DNA of 64,000 bases. Source: DATBLE01 sp963719325. Lineage in GTDB: Bacteria > Actinomycetota > Thermoleophilia > Gaiellales > Gaiellaceae. A program made the position numbers and the translations under genes. The notes under the pieces are model-generated. The model had not been told where the DNA came from. It was given only the letters and a program-made list of their open reading frames with translations, and did no database searches. Positions 43,329 through 51,903 of the stretch are shown here, in pieces; the first letter of the stretch is position 1; each line of letters begins with the position of its first letter. Location of the stretch: NCBI GenBank assembly GCA_963719325.1, contig CAVRBW010000005.1, positions 124,001-188,000 of the forward strand. The letters run 5' to 3'.

Positions 43329-43642
43329 AACTATTAATTATTGCACATAGACATCTACCGCAAAGCCATTTTTTTCCGGTATGTCAATTGAGTCAAAGGT
43401 GATTTATTGCATCGTTCCTGCAGCTGTATAAGAGTGATAGAACTCAAATCTAGATTATGTGTACGTGATTGTCGATGATTTCTTTAGTCTCGATATATAA
43501 GAAAAGAAGATGAATGAGAAGTGACGCGCGGCCTTCTACGGCGGGAAGGAGTGGGAGAAGTGGGAGAAAGGGATTGTTGAAGAAAGAGCGGAAAAGGAAA
43601 AGATAGAAAGAGAGTGAGAAAAAAGCGCAAAAAAAAGGCTAG
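43329..43642. other. AT-rich, purine-skewed island without recognised gene
   Basis: This 314-nt gap lies between convergent genes in a genome otherwise about 68% GC. Two 60-base lines I counted (43381-43440 and 43441-43500) are 38% and 30% GC. From 43541 to about 43637 the plus strand is more than 80% purine. The end has poly-A runs next to the comB stop, so the minus strand reads TAG followed by T8 and T6 runs, like an intrinsic terminator tail. A 30-residue Glu/Lys/Trp-rich open frame (43525-43617) is present but has no start codon. Either a foreign insert or an assembly artefact is possible. Confidence 0.7.
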
Positions 43643-44323
43643 CTACAGCGCGATCTCAGCCGCTGGCCCGACGGTTCCGACGAGGCGTGGGACGACCTGT
43701 AGGACGTTCTCGCGAGAGCAGAAGAGGATGTCCTCCTCGAGGCCCGGCGGCCCGTAGGCTCTGGCGTTCAACCCCTCGAGTGCGCTCGAAAACGATCGCG
43801 CGACGAGCTCGGCGGCGATCGCGGCATCCGAGCGCTCGACGCCCAGGAGCTCGACGATCCGGCCCGCGCAGTACGCGTCATCCAAGGCGAACGCGCCCTT
43901 GAAGCCGGCGCAGAAGATTGCCGTGTCGACATCGCGGCGGCGAGCCTCTGCCACGACCGCCTCCAGGTTCAGCAGCGAGCCGAGCAGGACCTCGTCGCAT
44001 CGCTCGGCCGCGGTCAGGATCGTACGGGTCCCGTTCGTCGTCGAGAGGATCAGCGTCTCGGCCCGAGGCTCGAGGAACTCGCGGGGCGACGCGCCGACGT
44101 CGAAGCCCTCGACGGTCACCGCGTTCCGCTCGCCGCCGACCAGCGAGCTCGCCGTCTCGGCCCGCAATCGCCGGGCGTCGTCGATCTCCGTGCAACACAG
44201 GACACGGCGATAGCCGGACGCGAGCGCCTGCGCGATCGACGAGGTCGCCCGGAGGACGTCGACGACGATTCCGAGCGGAGCGGAGGCCTCTTCCTCCGGT
44301 GTGAACGCGACGTGGACGCGCAT
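43643..44323 (-). CDS. comB: 2-phosphosulfolactate phosphatase (ComB family)
   Basis: This 226-aa protein of the ComB fold has IVVDVLRATSSIAQALASG near the N-terminus, FDVGASPREF, and LSTTNGTRTILTAAE (family signature). FCAGFKGAFALDDAYCAGRIVELL follows toward the C-terminus. In methanogens ComB makes sulfolactate for coenzyme M. In actinobacteria the role is unclear and may be sulfonate or other phosphatase metabolism. ATG 44323 chosen. It is divergent to the rhomboid gene. Confidence 0.87.
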   Translation of the reverse strand: MRVHVAFTPEEEASAPLGIVVDVLRATSSIAQALASGYRRVLCCTEIDDARRLRAETASSLVGGERNAVTVEGFDVGASPREFLEPRAETLILSTTNGTRTILTAAERCDEVLLGSLLNLEAVVAEARRRDVDTAIFCAGFKGAFALDDAYCAGRIVELLGVERSDAAIAAELVARSFSSALEGLNARAYGPPGLEEDILFCSRENVLQVVPRLVGTVGPAAEIAL

Positions 44324-44332
44324 GGCCACGGG

Positions 44333-44338
44333 TACGCT
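44333..44338 (+). promoter_or_regulatory. Leaderless -10 element of the rhomboid gene
   Basis: TACGCT lies 9 nt before GTG 44348 with no SD, supporting that start over upstream ATG codons. Confidence 0.5.
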
Positions 44339-44347
44339 AACCGCGAC

Positions 44348-45235
44348 GTGGCGACCTGCTACCGCCATCCCGACCGGGAGACCGGCCTCTCCTGCTCGGA
44401 GTGTGGCCGGCCCATCTGCACCGACTGCGTGACGTTCGCGCCGGTGGGACTGCGCTGCCCCGATCACGCGGGAAGTCCGGGGCGCGGAACGCCGCGGGCG
44501 GTGCGAAACGTCCAGCGGCCACTCGCCCGGCGCGGCTTCGTCGTCTCCGGCGAGGCGATCGTCACCCGGATCCTGGTCGCATTCTGCGTGCTCGTCTACC
44601 TGATCACCGTCGCCCAAGGGGCCGGCCTCAACGATCCAGGCGGCTCGCTGTTCGACAACTGGGCGCTCTTCGGGGGGCATGCGTTCATCGGCCAACACCT
44701 CTACGGCGGCGTGGCGCACGGTGACTGGTGGCGGCTGATCACCTCTGCGTTTCTGCACGGCAGCGTCCTCCACATCGCCTTTAACATGCTCGCGCTCTGG
44801 TGGCTCGGAGCTCCTGTCGAGATGGCGCTGGGCCGCGTCCGCTTCCTCGGCCTCTACGTCGTCTCCGGTCTCGCAGGAGCCGCAGGCGCTCTCATCGACA
44901 ACCCGACCGCGCTCACCGTCGGCGCCTCGGGAGCGATCTTCGGGATCCTCGGAGCCGGCCTCATCCTGGAGTGGCAGGCGACCGGCTCGCTGGCCGGTAA
45001 CTACCTGACGCTGATCGTGATCAACCTGGCGATCAGCTTCGCCGTTCCGGGCATCTCGATCGGCGGACACATCGGCGGATTGATCGGCGGCACGCTCGCG
45101 ACCGCGGCATTCGCGCGCTTTGGTCGCGGCCGCGTCGTCTATACGCGCCTCGACGCGCTCGGCGCCGCGAGCCTGGTTCTGATCGCGGTCGGCAGCGTGC
45201 TGATCGCGTACTGGAAAGTCCGCGGCCTCGCCTAG
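44348..45235 (+). CDS. Rhomboid intramembrane serine protease with N-terminal zinc finger
   Basis: This is a 295-aa protein. Residues 1-45 contain two CxxC and His pairs (CYRHPDRETGLSCSECG, CTDC, CPDH) forming a B-box-like zinc-binding module. Six membrane segments follow. The rhomboid catalytic dyad is Ser194 in GASGAIFG and His241 in GGHIGG. WWRLITSAFLHGSVLHIAFNMLALWWLG is the conserved TM2 region. It cleaves membrane protein substrates within the bilayer; targets are unknown. It is convergent to ppdK. Confidence 0.92.
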   Translation: MATCYRHPDRETGLSCSECGRPICTDCVTFAPVGLRCPDHAGSPGRGTPRAVRNVQRPLARRGFVVSGEAIVTRILVAFCVLVYLITVAQGAGLNDPGGSLFDNWALFGGHAFIGQHLYGGVAHGDWWRLITSAFLHGSVLHIAFNMLALWWLGAPVEMALGRVRFLGLYVVSGLAGAAGALIDNPTALTVGASGAIFGILGAGLILEWQATGSLAGNYLTLIVINLAISFAVPGISIGGHIGGLIGGTLATAAFARFGRGRVVYTRLDALGAASLVLIAVGSVLIAYWKVRGLA

Positions 45236-45248
45236 CGCGCCTACTCCG

Positions 45249-45293
45249 GCGGCTCCGCCCCTGGCTGACGGCCCCAGGAGCGGAGCCTCGCCG
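45249..45293. terminator. Bidirectional terminator-like hairpin
   Basis: An imperfect inverted repeat (GGCTCCGC...CCTGG and CCAGG...GCGGAGCC) lies in the 69-nt gap between convergent rhomboid and ppdK genes. No clear T-run follows on either strand. Confidence 0.5.
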
Positions 45294-45304
45294 AAATCGT
45301 GCGC

Positions 45305-47915
45305 CTATCCTCCCGCTACCGCTGCGTGGACCCCCGCTTCGGTCAGCGCGGCCTGCGCCGACGCGAGCCGCGCGAGCGGCACGCGATACGGGGAGCAGGA
45401 CACGTAGTTCAGTCCGATCCGGTGGCAGAAGGCGATCGAGTGAGGCTCGCCTCCGTGCTCGCCGCAGATGCCCATCTTCAGCTTGTCGTTCATGAAGCGG
45501 CCGCGGTTGACCGCGATCCGCATCAGCTCGCCGACGCCGTCCTCGTCGAGGACCTCGAACGGGTTCCGCTCCAGGACCCCGGTCTCGAGGTACCGCGTCA
45601 GGAACTTGCCCTCGGCGTCGTCGCGCGAGAAGCCGAGCGCGGTCTGGGTCAGGTCGTTGGTGCCGAACGAGCAGAAGTCCGCGTGGGCGGCGATCTCGTC
45701 GGCGCGGACGCAGGCTCGCGGGAGCTCGATCATCGTGCCGACGAGGTAGTCGAGCTCGCCCTCCTCCGTGGCGACCGCGATCGTCAGCTCGCGCAGCCGG
45801 CGGAGCTCCTCTTCGAAGCAGACCAGCGGGTGCATGATCTCGACGAGCGGAGCGGCGCCGGTGCGCTCCCGGACGGCGATCGCGGCGCGGACGATCGCCC
45901 GCACCTGCATCTCGTAGATCTCCGGGTACATGATGCCGAGGCGGCAGCCGCGCGTCCCGAGCATCGGGTTCGACTCGTGGAGCGAGCGGATCCGGTCGCG
46001 CATCGCCTGGTCGGTCGCCTCCTCCTCGGAGGGCAGGAACTCGTGCAGCGGCGGATCGAGCAGCCGGATCGTCACCGGCAGCCCGGCCATCGCCTCGAAG
46101 ATCCCTTCGAAATCGCCCTGCTGATGCGGCAGCAGGCGATCCAGAGCCGATCGCCGCTCTTCCTCGGTCGACGCCAGGATCATCTCCTGGACGATCGGGA
46201 GGCGCTCCTCGCCGAAGAACATGTGCTCGGTGCGGCAGAGGCCTATGCCTTCCGCGCCGAACTCGCGGGCCTTCGCCGCGTCCTCGGGCGTGTCGGCGTT
46301 CGCTCGCACCCGCAGGTGGCGGAGCTCGTCGGCCCAGCCGAGGATGGTCTGGAAGTCCTCGTTGATCTGCGGGGGGACGAGCTCGACGGCGCCCACGATC
46401 ACCCGGCCGGTGCCGCCGTCGATCGTGATCACGTCGCCCTCTGCGAGCTCGTGCTCGCCGATCCGCACGGTGTCGGCGTCGACGTCGAGGGTGAGCCCCT
46501 CGCACCCGGCCACGCATGGCTTGCCCATGCCGCGGGCGACGACGGCCGCGTGGGAGGTCATCCCCCCGTGCACGGTCAGGATGCCCTGCGAGTGGATCAT
46601 CCCGTTGATGTCGTCCGGCGTCGTCTCCCAGCGGACGAGGATCACGCTCTCCCCCGCGCGGCCCTTCTCCTCGGCCGTGTCGGCGTCGAAGACGATCGCG
46701 CCGGTGGCGGCGCCCGGTGAGGCGTTCAGCCCGGTAGCCGCAACCTCGAGCTCCGCCTTCGGGTCGATCATCGGGTGGAGCAGCTGGTCGAGCTGCGAGG
46801 CGTCGATCCGCGCGACCGCCTCCTCCCGGGAGATCAGCCCTTCCCCGACCATGTCGACGGCCGCCTTGAGCGCGGCTGCCGCGGTGCGCTTCGCCGTCCT
46901 CGTCTGGAGCAGGTAGAGCGTCCCTTCCTCGACCGTGAACTCGACGTCCTGCATGTCGCGGTAGTGCTGCTCGAGCTTGTTGGCGGTCTCCATGAACTCG
47001 ACGTACGCACCGGGGAGCTTCGTCTTCATCCGCGCGATCGGCTCGGGGGTCCGGATTCCGGCGACCACGTCCTCTCCCTGCGCGTTGACGAGGAACTCGC
47101 CGAAGACGCCGGGCTCGCCCGTCGCCGGGTCGCGCGTGAACGCGACGCCGGTTCCGCACGAGTCGCCCTTGTTGCCGAAGACCATCTGGACGACGTTCAC
47201 GGCCGTGCCCAGATCGTCCGGAATCTCGTGCGCGCGCCGGTAGACCTGTGCGCGAGGGGTGTCCCACGACTCGAAGACCGCTTCGACTGCGCGTCGGAGC
47301 TGCTCGCGCGCCTCCTGCGCGAACGGCCGGCCGGTCTCCTCCTCGTAGATCCGCTTGAAGCTCGCCGTCAGGGCGACGAGATCGTCTCCCGAGAGGTCGG
47401 AGTCCTGGTCGGCGCCGCGCTCCTGCTTGAGGCGGGTGAGCTCTTGCTCGAACCGGTGCCCGTCGATGCCGTCGACGGTCTCGCCGTACATCTGGATCAG
47501 CCGGCGGTACGAGTCGTAGGCGAACCGGCGGTTGCCCGTCGTCGCCGCAAGCCCTTCGACGGACTGGTCGTCCAGCCCGACGTTGAGGATCGTGTCCATC
47601 ATCCCGGGCATCGAGATCGCGGCGCCGGAGCGCACCGAGACGAGCAGGGGATCCTTCAGTGTCGCCGAATTCCTTGCCGCTCTTCGCCTGGAGAGCCTGC
47701 ACGTGCTGTTCGATCTCGTCCTCGAGTCCGGCGGGAACGCGCTTGCCTTCGCGCAGGTACGCGCGGCACGCCTCGGTCGTGATCGTGAACCCTGCGGGCA
47801 CGGGCACGCCGAGCTGCGTCATCTCGGCGAGTCCGACTCCCTTTCCACCGAGTAGCTCTCTGCCGCCGTCGCACGGCTCGTCGAAGTCGTAGACAAAGCG
47901 CATCGCGGCGGCCAT
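45305..47915 (-). pseudogene. ppdK: Pyruvate, phosphate dikinase with one-base frameshift
   Basis: This is full-length PPDK (pyruvate + ATP + Pi to PEP + AMP + PPi), broken in frame near residue 85. The N-terminal part (MRFVYDFDEPCDGGRELLGGKG to KSGKEFGDT) is in one frame. From DPLLVSVRSGAAISMPGM onward the protein continues in another to the end. Removing one base around 47651-47660 joins them. The phosphohistidine motif GGMTSHAAVVARG, the GTRGCRLG block and the PEP domain CSFGTNDLTQTALGFSRDD are intact. The regulator PSRP is encoded 1 kb away. A sequencing indel is likelier than a real pseudogene. Confidence 0.88.
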
Positions 47916-48054
47916 CTTTTCATGAAGCGGCGGGTGTGGCACGGTTCCAGCGGACACGGGTCCTCCCAGGTAGACGGTTCGATTGTCGGGAGTGCCCTCC
48001 GAACGGGCATCCGCATCGCGCCGGAAGCTGGTTGCGGGGAACTACGATCGCCGT
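47916..48054. other. Divergent gap between ppdK and the peptidase E gene
   Basis: This 139-nt region holds TACGAT at 48043-48048, 6 nt before the peptidase ATG (leaderless-type -10). On the minus strand GAAAAG is a weak SD for ppdK. I see no other motif. Confidence 0.4.
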
Positions 48055-48717
48055 ATGGCGGACCGGCAGATCGTCGCGGCAGGCGGAGACGCCTGGCCGA
48101 TCTTCGACTATGCGGTCGGGCTCGTCGGGCCGACGCCCCGCATCCTCTACGTCGGAACCGCGCGCGGCGACGACCCAGCTGCCGCACTCGCCCTCTACGA
48201 CCGCTTCCAGAGCCGAGCCCGGGTGAGCCGGGTCGACTTCTTCCCGTGGCCGCCCGAGGAGCTGCGCGAGCTCGTGCTCTCCCAGGACGTGGTCGTCGTC
48301 GGAGGCGGAAACACGGCCAACATGCTCGCCGTCTGGAGGGCACACGGCTTCGACGCGATCCTGCGCGAGGCCTGGGAGCAGGGCGTCGTCCTCACCGGCG
48401 TCAGCGCCGGCATGATCTGCTGGTTCGAGGCGAGCGTGACCGACTCGTTCGGGCCGCAGCTCGAGGGGATGCGCGACGGCCTCGGCTTCCTGCCCGGCAG
48501 CGCGTGTCCTCACTACGACGGCGAGGAACGACGACGTCCCGTGTACCGCAGTCTCGTCGAGGACGGCTTCCCGGCCGGCTACGCGGCCGACGACGGCGCC
48601 GGACTCCACTTCGTCGGAACCGAGCTTGCCGCAGTCGTCTCGTCGCGAGACGGCGCGACGGCCTATCGCGTCGAACCCGGCTCGGAGACGCCGCTTCCGG
48701 CCCGCCTGCTCGCCTAG
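48055..48717 (+). CDS. Peptidase E / cyanophycinase-like S51 peptidase
   Basis: This 220-aa class I glutamine-amidotransferase-like fold has the S51 nucleophile elbow GVSAGMICWF (Ser118), GGGNTANML upstream, and a His in ACPHYDGE. Peptidase E removes N-terminal Asp from dipeptides; cyanophycinase degrades cyanophycin. Which one applies is not decided here. A leaderless promoter precedes ATG 48055. Its stop is 9 nt from the stop of the convergent small membrane protein gene. Confidence 0.85.
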   Translation: MADRQIVAAGGDAWPIFDYAVGLVGPTPRILYVGTARGDDPAAALALYDRFQSRARVSRVDFFPWPPEELRELVLSQDVVVVGGGNTANMLAVWRAHGFDAILREAWEQGVVLTGVSAGMICWFEASVTDSFGPQLEGMRDGLGFLPGSACPHYDGEERRRPVYRSLVEDGFPAGYAADDGAGLHFVGTELAAVVSSRDGATAYRVEPGSETPLPARLLA

Positions 48718-48726
48718 CCCGAGGAT

Positions 48727-48888
48727 TTAGCGACGCTGGCGTCGCGCCCGAAACTCTGCGATCCATGCGAGCGCCCGGAGGCCGATCCAGATCGGGGTGA
48801 GCACAACGTAGAACAGGAACATCCCGGCGGCGAGCAGCACCCACCAGAGCCCCCACCGCCACAGCGGCACGCGCGGCTTCGGTTTCAC
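48727..48888 (-). CDS. 53-aa single-pass membrane protein coupled to ppsR
   Basis: This short frame starts at GTG 48888 with a basic, Pro-rich N-terminus (VKPKPRVPLWRWG). One strong hydrophobic segment (LWWVLLAAGMFLFYVVLTPIW) and a basic C-terminus (EFRARRQRR) follow. The GTG overlaps the PSRP stop as GTGA, which strongly supports co-translation. No family is recognised. It could be a membrane anchor or a small transporter-associated peptide. Confidence 0.75.
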   Translation of the reverse strand: MKPKPRVPLWRWGLWWVLLAAGMFLFYVVLTPIWIGLRALAWIAEFRARRQRR

Positions 48889-49700
48889 TTGTGCGCCTTC
48901 CGTTGTTCGACGAGCTTGATCACACGCGAGGCGGTCTCCTCGATCGAGAGCTCGGTGATGTCGAGGACCGGGCAGCCGAGGCGCCGGTGGATGGAGTCCG
49001 CGTGCTCGAGCTCTTCGTAGATGTCGACGATCTCCGCGTACGCCCTCGGTGTCGACCGCATGTGCCGGACCCGCTCCTGCCGGATCTCGAGCAGACGGCT
49101 CGCGTCGATCGTCAAGCCGACGACCTTCGACTGGTCGATGCCGAACAGCTCGTGCGGCGGCTCGATTCCGTGCACCACCGGAACGTTCGCGGTCTTGTAG
49201 CCCATGTTGCCGAGGTACATCGAGAGCGGCGTCTTCGACGTGCGTGAGACGCCGACGAGGACGATGTCCGCTTCGGGCAATCCACCGCCCATGCCGTCGT
49301 CGAACTTGACCGCGAACTCGATCGCCGCGATCCGGCGGAAGTAGGCAGAGTCGAGAGGGTGACGGACGCCCGGCGCCATCCGGGCGGATTGGCCCGAGAT
49401 CTTGGCAATCGATGCGAGCGGCGGGCCGAGGATGTCGCAGTAGTGCAGCTTCGCGCGCCGGCAGAAGTCGCGCATCGCCGCCCGGAGCTCCGGCTTCACG
49501 ATCGTGTAGACGACGACTGCCGGTCGGCCCTTCGCCCGGTCGACGACGAGCCTCAGGTCGTCGACGGTCTCGACCCGCGGGTGGCGAACCTCCTCGAACG
49601 GCTGCTCGGGAAACTGGGCCTCGAGCGCCAGAACAAGCCGTGTGGCGGTCTCGCCGGTGGCGTCGGAGACGATGTGCAGTTCTACGGGAGATGCGCCCAT
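48885..49700 (-). CDS. ppsR: Pyruvate, phosphate dikinase regulatory protein (PSRP, DUF299)
   Basis: This 271-aa bifunctional enzyme phosphorylates (with ADP) and dephosphorylates PPDK or PEP synthase. It begins VELHIVSDATGETATRLVLALEAQFP. The P-loop-like GVSRTSKTPLSMYLGNMGYKTAN is at about residues 145-167. GLTIDASRLLEIRQERV and DIYEELEHADSIHRRLGCPVLDITELSIEETA are present. I chose ATG 49700, with AAGGTGAC upstream. ppdK lies about 1 kb downstream on the same strand, so enzyme and regulator are close but not adjacent. Confidence 0.92.
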   Translation of the reverse strand: MGASPVELHIVSDATGETATRLVLALEAQFPEQPFEEVRHPRVETVDDLRLVVDRAKGRPAVVVYTIVKPELRAAMRDFCRRAKLHYCDILGPPLASIAKISGQSARMAPGVRHPLDSAYFRRIAAIEFAVKFDDGMGGGLPEADIVLVGVSRTSKTPLSMYLGNMGYKTANVPVVHGIEPPHELFGIDQSKVVGLTIDASRLLEIRQERVRHMRSTPRAYAEIVDIYEELEHADSIHRRLGCPVLDITELSIEETASRVIKLVEQRKAHK

Positions 49701-49716
49701 CAAGTCACCTTGACGG

Positions 49717-49850
49717 TTTTCGTCGCCGCGACCGACATGGCGGGCGCGGCTCGCAGCGGCCACTGAGGTGCGAGACGGGTCAGGGAAGGGGGTTCGTGGG
49801 GGAAACCGGCCGTTTCCCCCGCGAGAGCGAGCCGCCAGGCGAGCGTCATC
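49717..49850 (+). repeat. Dispersed stem-loop repeat, family 1 copy B
   Basis: This 134-nt element lies between divergent ppsR and the response regulator gene. It is nearly the same as copy A: GTCGCCGCGACCGACATGGC, GGGAAGGGGG, and the hairpin GTGGGGGAAAC...GTTTCCCCCGC near 49796-49822. CGAGAGCGAGCCGCCAGGCG follows. It sits in a promoter region, so it cannot be only a terminator. Confidence 0.8.
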
Positions 49851-49888
49851 TCACGATGCTTTCAGGTCGAAGGAGCACACTTCGTGGC

Positions 49889-50557
49889 ATGCGCATTCTG
49901 GTAGTCGACGACGAGCGCCCCGTTCGCGACGCGCTCGACCGTGCCCTGCGCCTCGAAGGCTACGAGGTCGAGCTCGCTGCCGAGGGGCAGGAGGCACTCC
50001 TCTCGCTCGCCCGGCGCAGCGTGGACGCGATCGTCCTCGACGTGCTGATGCCGGTGATGGACGGGCTGGAGACCTGCCGTGCCCTGCGCCGGCGGGACGA
50101 CAAGACTCCGGTGCTGATGCTGACCGCGCGTCACGATGTCAGCGACCGCGTCGCAGGCCTCGACGCGGGCGCCGACGACTACCTGGTCAAGCCGTTCGCG
50201 CTGGAAGAGCTGCTCGCCCGCCTGCGTGCCCTCCTGCGGCGGACGACCGGCGGCGACGGCCCCTTGTCCTTCGCCGACCTGACCCTGGATCCCGGCACTC
50301 GCGAGGTTCGCCGGGGAGAACGGGGGATCGAGCTGACGCGCACCGAGTTCCTCCTGCTGGAGCTCTTCCTCCGCAACCCACGCCAGGTGCTTACGCGCGA
50401 CGTGATCTTCGATCGCGTGTGGGGCTACGACTTCGGACCGACCTCGAACTCGCTCGAGGTCTACATCGGATACCTCCGGCGCAAGACCGAGGCCTCAGGC
50501 GAGCCGCGGCTGATCCACACCGTCCGCGGGGTCGGCTACGCCTTGCGCGAGTCATGA
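49889..50557 (+). CDS. OmpR/PhoB-type response regulator
   Basis: This 222-aa protein has a receiver domain with Asp7/Asp8 and the phosphoacceptor Asp51 (DAIVLDVLMPVMDG), and Lys101 in DYLVKPFA. The C-terminal winged helix (about 130-222) carries LTRTEFLLLELFLRNPRQVLTRDVIFDRVWGYDFGPTSNSLEVYIGYLRRK. It resembles MprA. The SD AAGGAG is 13 nt upstream of ATG 49889. It forms an operon with the histidine kinase 10 nt downstream. Confidence 0.95.
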   Translation: MRILVVDDERPVRDALDRALRLEGYEVELAAEGQEALLSLARRSVDAIVLDVLMPVMDGLETCRALRRRDDKTPVLMLTARHDVSDRVAGLDAGADDYLVKPFALEELLARLRALLRRTTGGDGPLSFADLTLDPGTREVRRGERGIELTRTEFLLLELFLRNPRQVLTRDVIFDRVWGYDFGPTSNSLEVYIGYLRRKTEASGEPRLIHTVRGVGYALRES

Positions 50558-50567
50558 GCGTCGAGCC

Positions 50568-51878
50568 ATGAGCTTCAGGGTCCGAGTGACGCTGCTCGCG
50601 ACCGCCGCAGTCGCGATTGCCGTGGTCGCCGCCTCCGCGGTCGTCTACGTTGTCGTCCGTCACCAGCTGCGCGGCGAGGTGGACACGAGCCTCGTCACGC
50701 GTGCGCGCGAGTTCGTCCGGCGCCCCGGTCCCGTCCCCGGCGTGGTCACGCTCGGTCCCAGAGCGAACCTCGGCGGCCCGCCGACGTATCTCCAGGTGAT
50801 CACCTCGGACGGCACCGGGGCAGCCGTGAACCTGCCCGGCTTGAAGGAGGCCAAGCGCCTCGCTGCCAGAGGTGGGAACGGGTTCTATACGGACGGCAGC
50901 GTCCAGGGCATCCACGTCCGCGTCTACTCGCTGCGGCTGGGCGACGGGCTCGCCCTGCAGGTTGCGCGGCCGCTCGACGAGGTCGACCACACGTTGCACC
51001 GGATCCGCCTCTACATGCTTTTCATCGGGCTCGGCGGAATCGGGATCGCGAGCGGCCTCGGGCTGCTCGTCGGCCAGGCGACGCTGCGGCCCGTCGGCCA
51101 ATTGACCTCGATCGCCGAGGAGGTGTCGCAGACGCGTGACCTCTCCCGTCGGATCAAGACCGGCTCGCGTGACGAGCTCGGACGTCTCGCCACGACCTTC
51201 AACGGGATGCTCGAGGCGCTCGAGTCGTCGCTGAAGGCACAGCGGCAGCTGGTCGCCGACGCCTCGCACGAGCTCCGCACGCCGCTCGCCAGCCTGCGCA
51301 CGAACATCGAGGTCCTGACCGGGCGGAAGCGCCTACCTGCGGAGGAGCGTCAGAAGCTCCTCGCCGACGTGATCGGCCAAGTCGAGGAGCTGTCCGCTCT
51401 CGTCGCCGCGCTCGTCGAGCTCGACCCGGACGCCCCGTCCGAGCTCGAGGACGTTCGCCTCGACGAGCTGGTCGCGGGGGCGGTCGACCGCGCCCGGCTC
51501 CACCGCCCGAGCGTCGAGTTTCGGACGGAGCTCGCGGAGACGGTCGTGCGAGCCGCACCCGTCCGGTTGGAGCGTGCGGTCGCGAACCTGCTCGACAACG
51601 CTGCCAAGTGGAGCGACGCGGTCGAGGTGAAGGTCGGGGACGGCGAGGTGGTCGTCCGCGACCACGGGCCTGGGATCGCCGAGGAGGACCTGCCGAAGAT
51701 CTTCGACCGCTTCTACCGGGCCGCATCAGCTCGGCACTTGCCGGGCTCGGGGCTCGGGCTGTCGATCGTCCGCCAGGTGGCCGAGGCTCACGGGGGCGAA
51801 GTGTCCGTGGAGAACGCGCCCGATGGGGGCGCCGTCTTCCGCCTGAGTCTCGACTCGCCCCTTCCCCGCTCGGACTAG
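50568..51878 (+). CDS. Sensor histidine kinase (MprB-like)
   Basis: This 436-aa membrane kinase has TM1 at about residues 8-30, a periplasmic/extracellular sensor to about 147, TM2 at about 148-170, and a HAMP domain at about 170-222. The H-box is DASHELRTPLASL with phospho-accepting His234. The HATPase domain has LLDNAAKW (N box), DHGPGIAEED (G1), FDRFYRA (F) and GSGLGLSIV (G2). It probably phosphorylates the regulator just upstream; the stimulus is unknown. Confidence 0.95.
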   Translation: MSFRVRVTLLATAAVAIAVVAASAVVYVVVRHQLRGEVDTSLVTRAREFVRRPGPVPGVVTLGPRANLGGPPTYLQVITSDGTGAAVNLPGLKEAKRLAARGGNGFYTDGSVQGIHVRVYSLRLGDGLALQVARPLDEVDHTLHRIRLYMLFIGLGGIGIASGLGLLVGQATLRPVGQLTSIAEEVSQTRDLSRRIKTGSRDELGRLATTFNGMLEALESSLKAQRQLVADASHELRTPLASLRTNIEVLTGRKRLPAEERQKLLADVIGQVEELSALVAALVELDPDAPSELEDVRLDELVAGAVDRARLHRPSVEFRTELAETVVRAAPVRLERAVANLLDNAAKWSDAVEVKVGDGEVVVRDHGPGIAEEDLPKIFDRFYRAASARHLPGSGLGLSIVRQVAEAHGGEVSVENAPDGGAVFRLSLDSPLPRSD

Positions 51879-51903
51879 CGCCACGCCGTTAACGTGTCGG
51901 CCC

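Noticed and set aside
43525..43617. Gene in the AT-rich island (30-residue open frame)
   Set aside because: It lacks any start codon, follows a stop directly, and is low complexity.
45033..47640. Long antisense/alternate frame overlapping ppdK (974 codons)
   Set aside because: Only its first 95 or so residues are ppdK. The rest is a shadow frame after the one-base shift.
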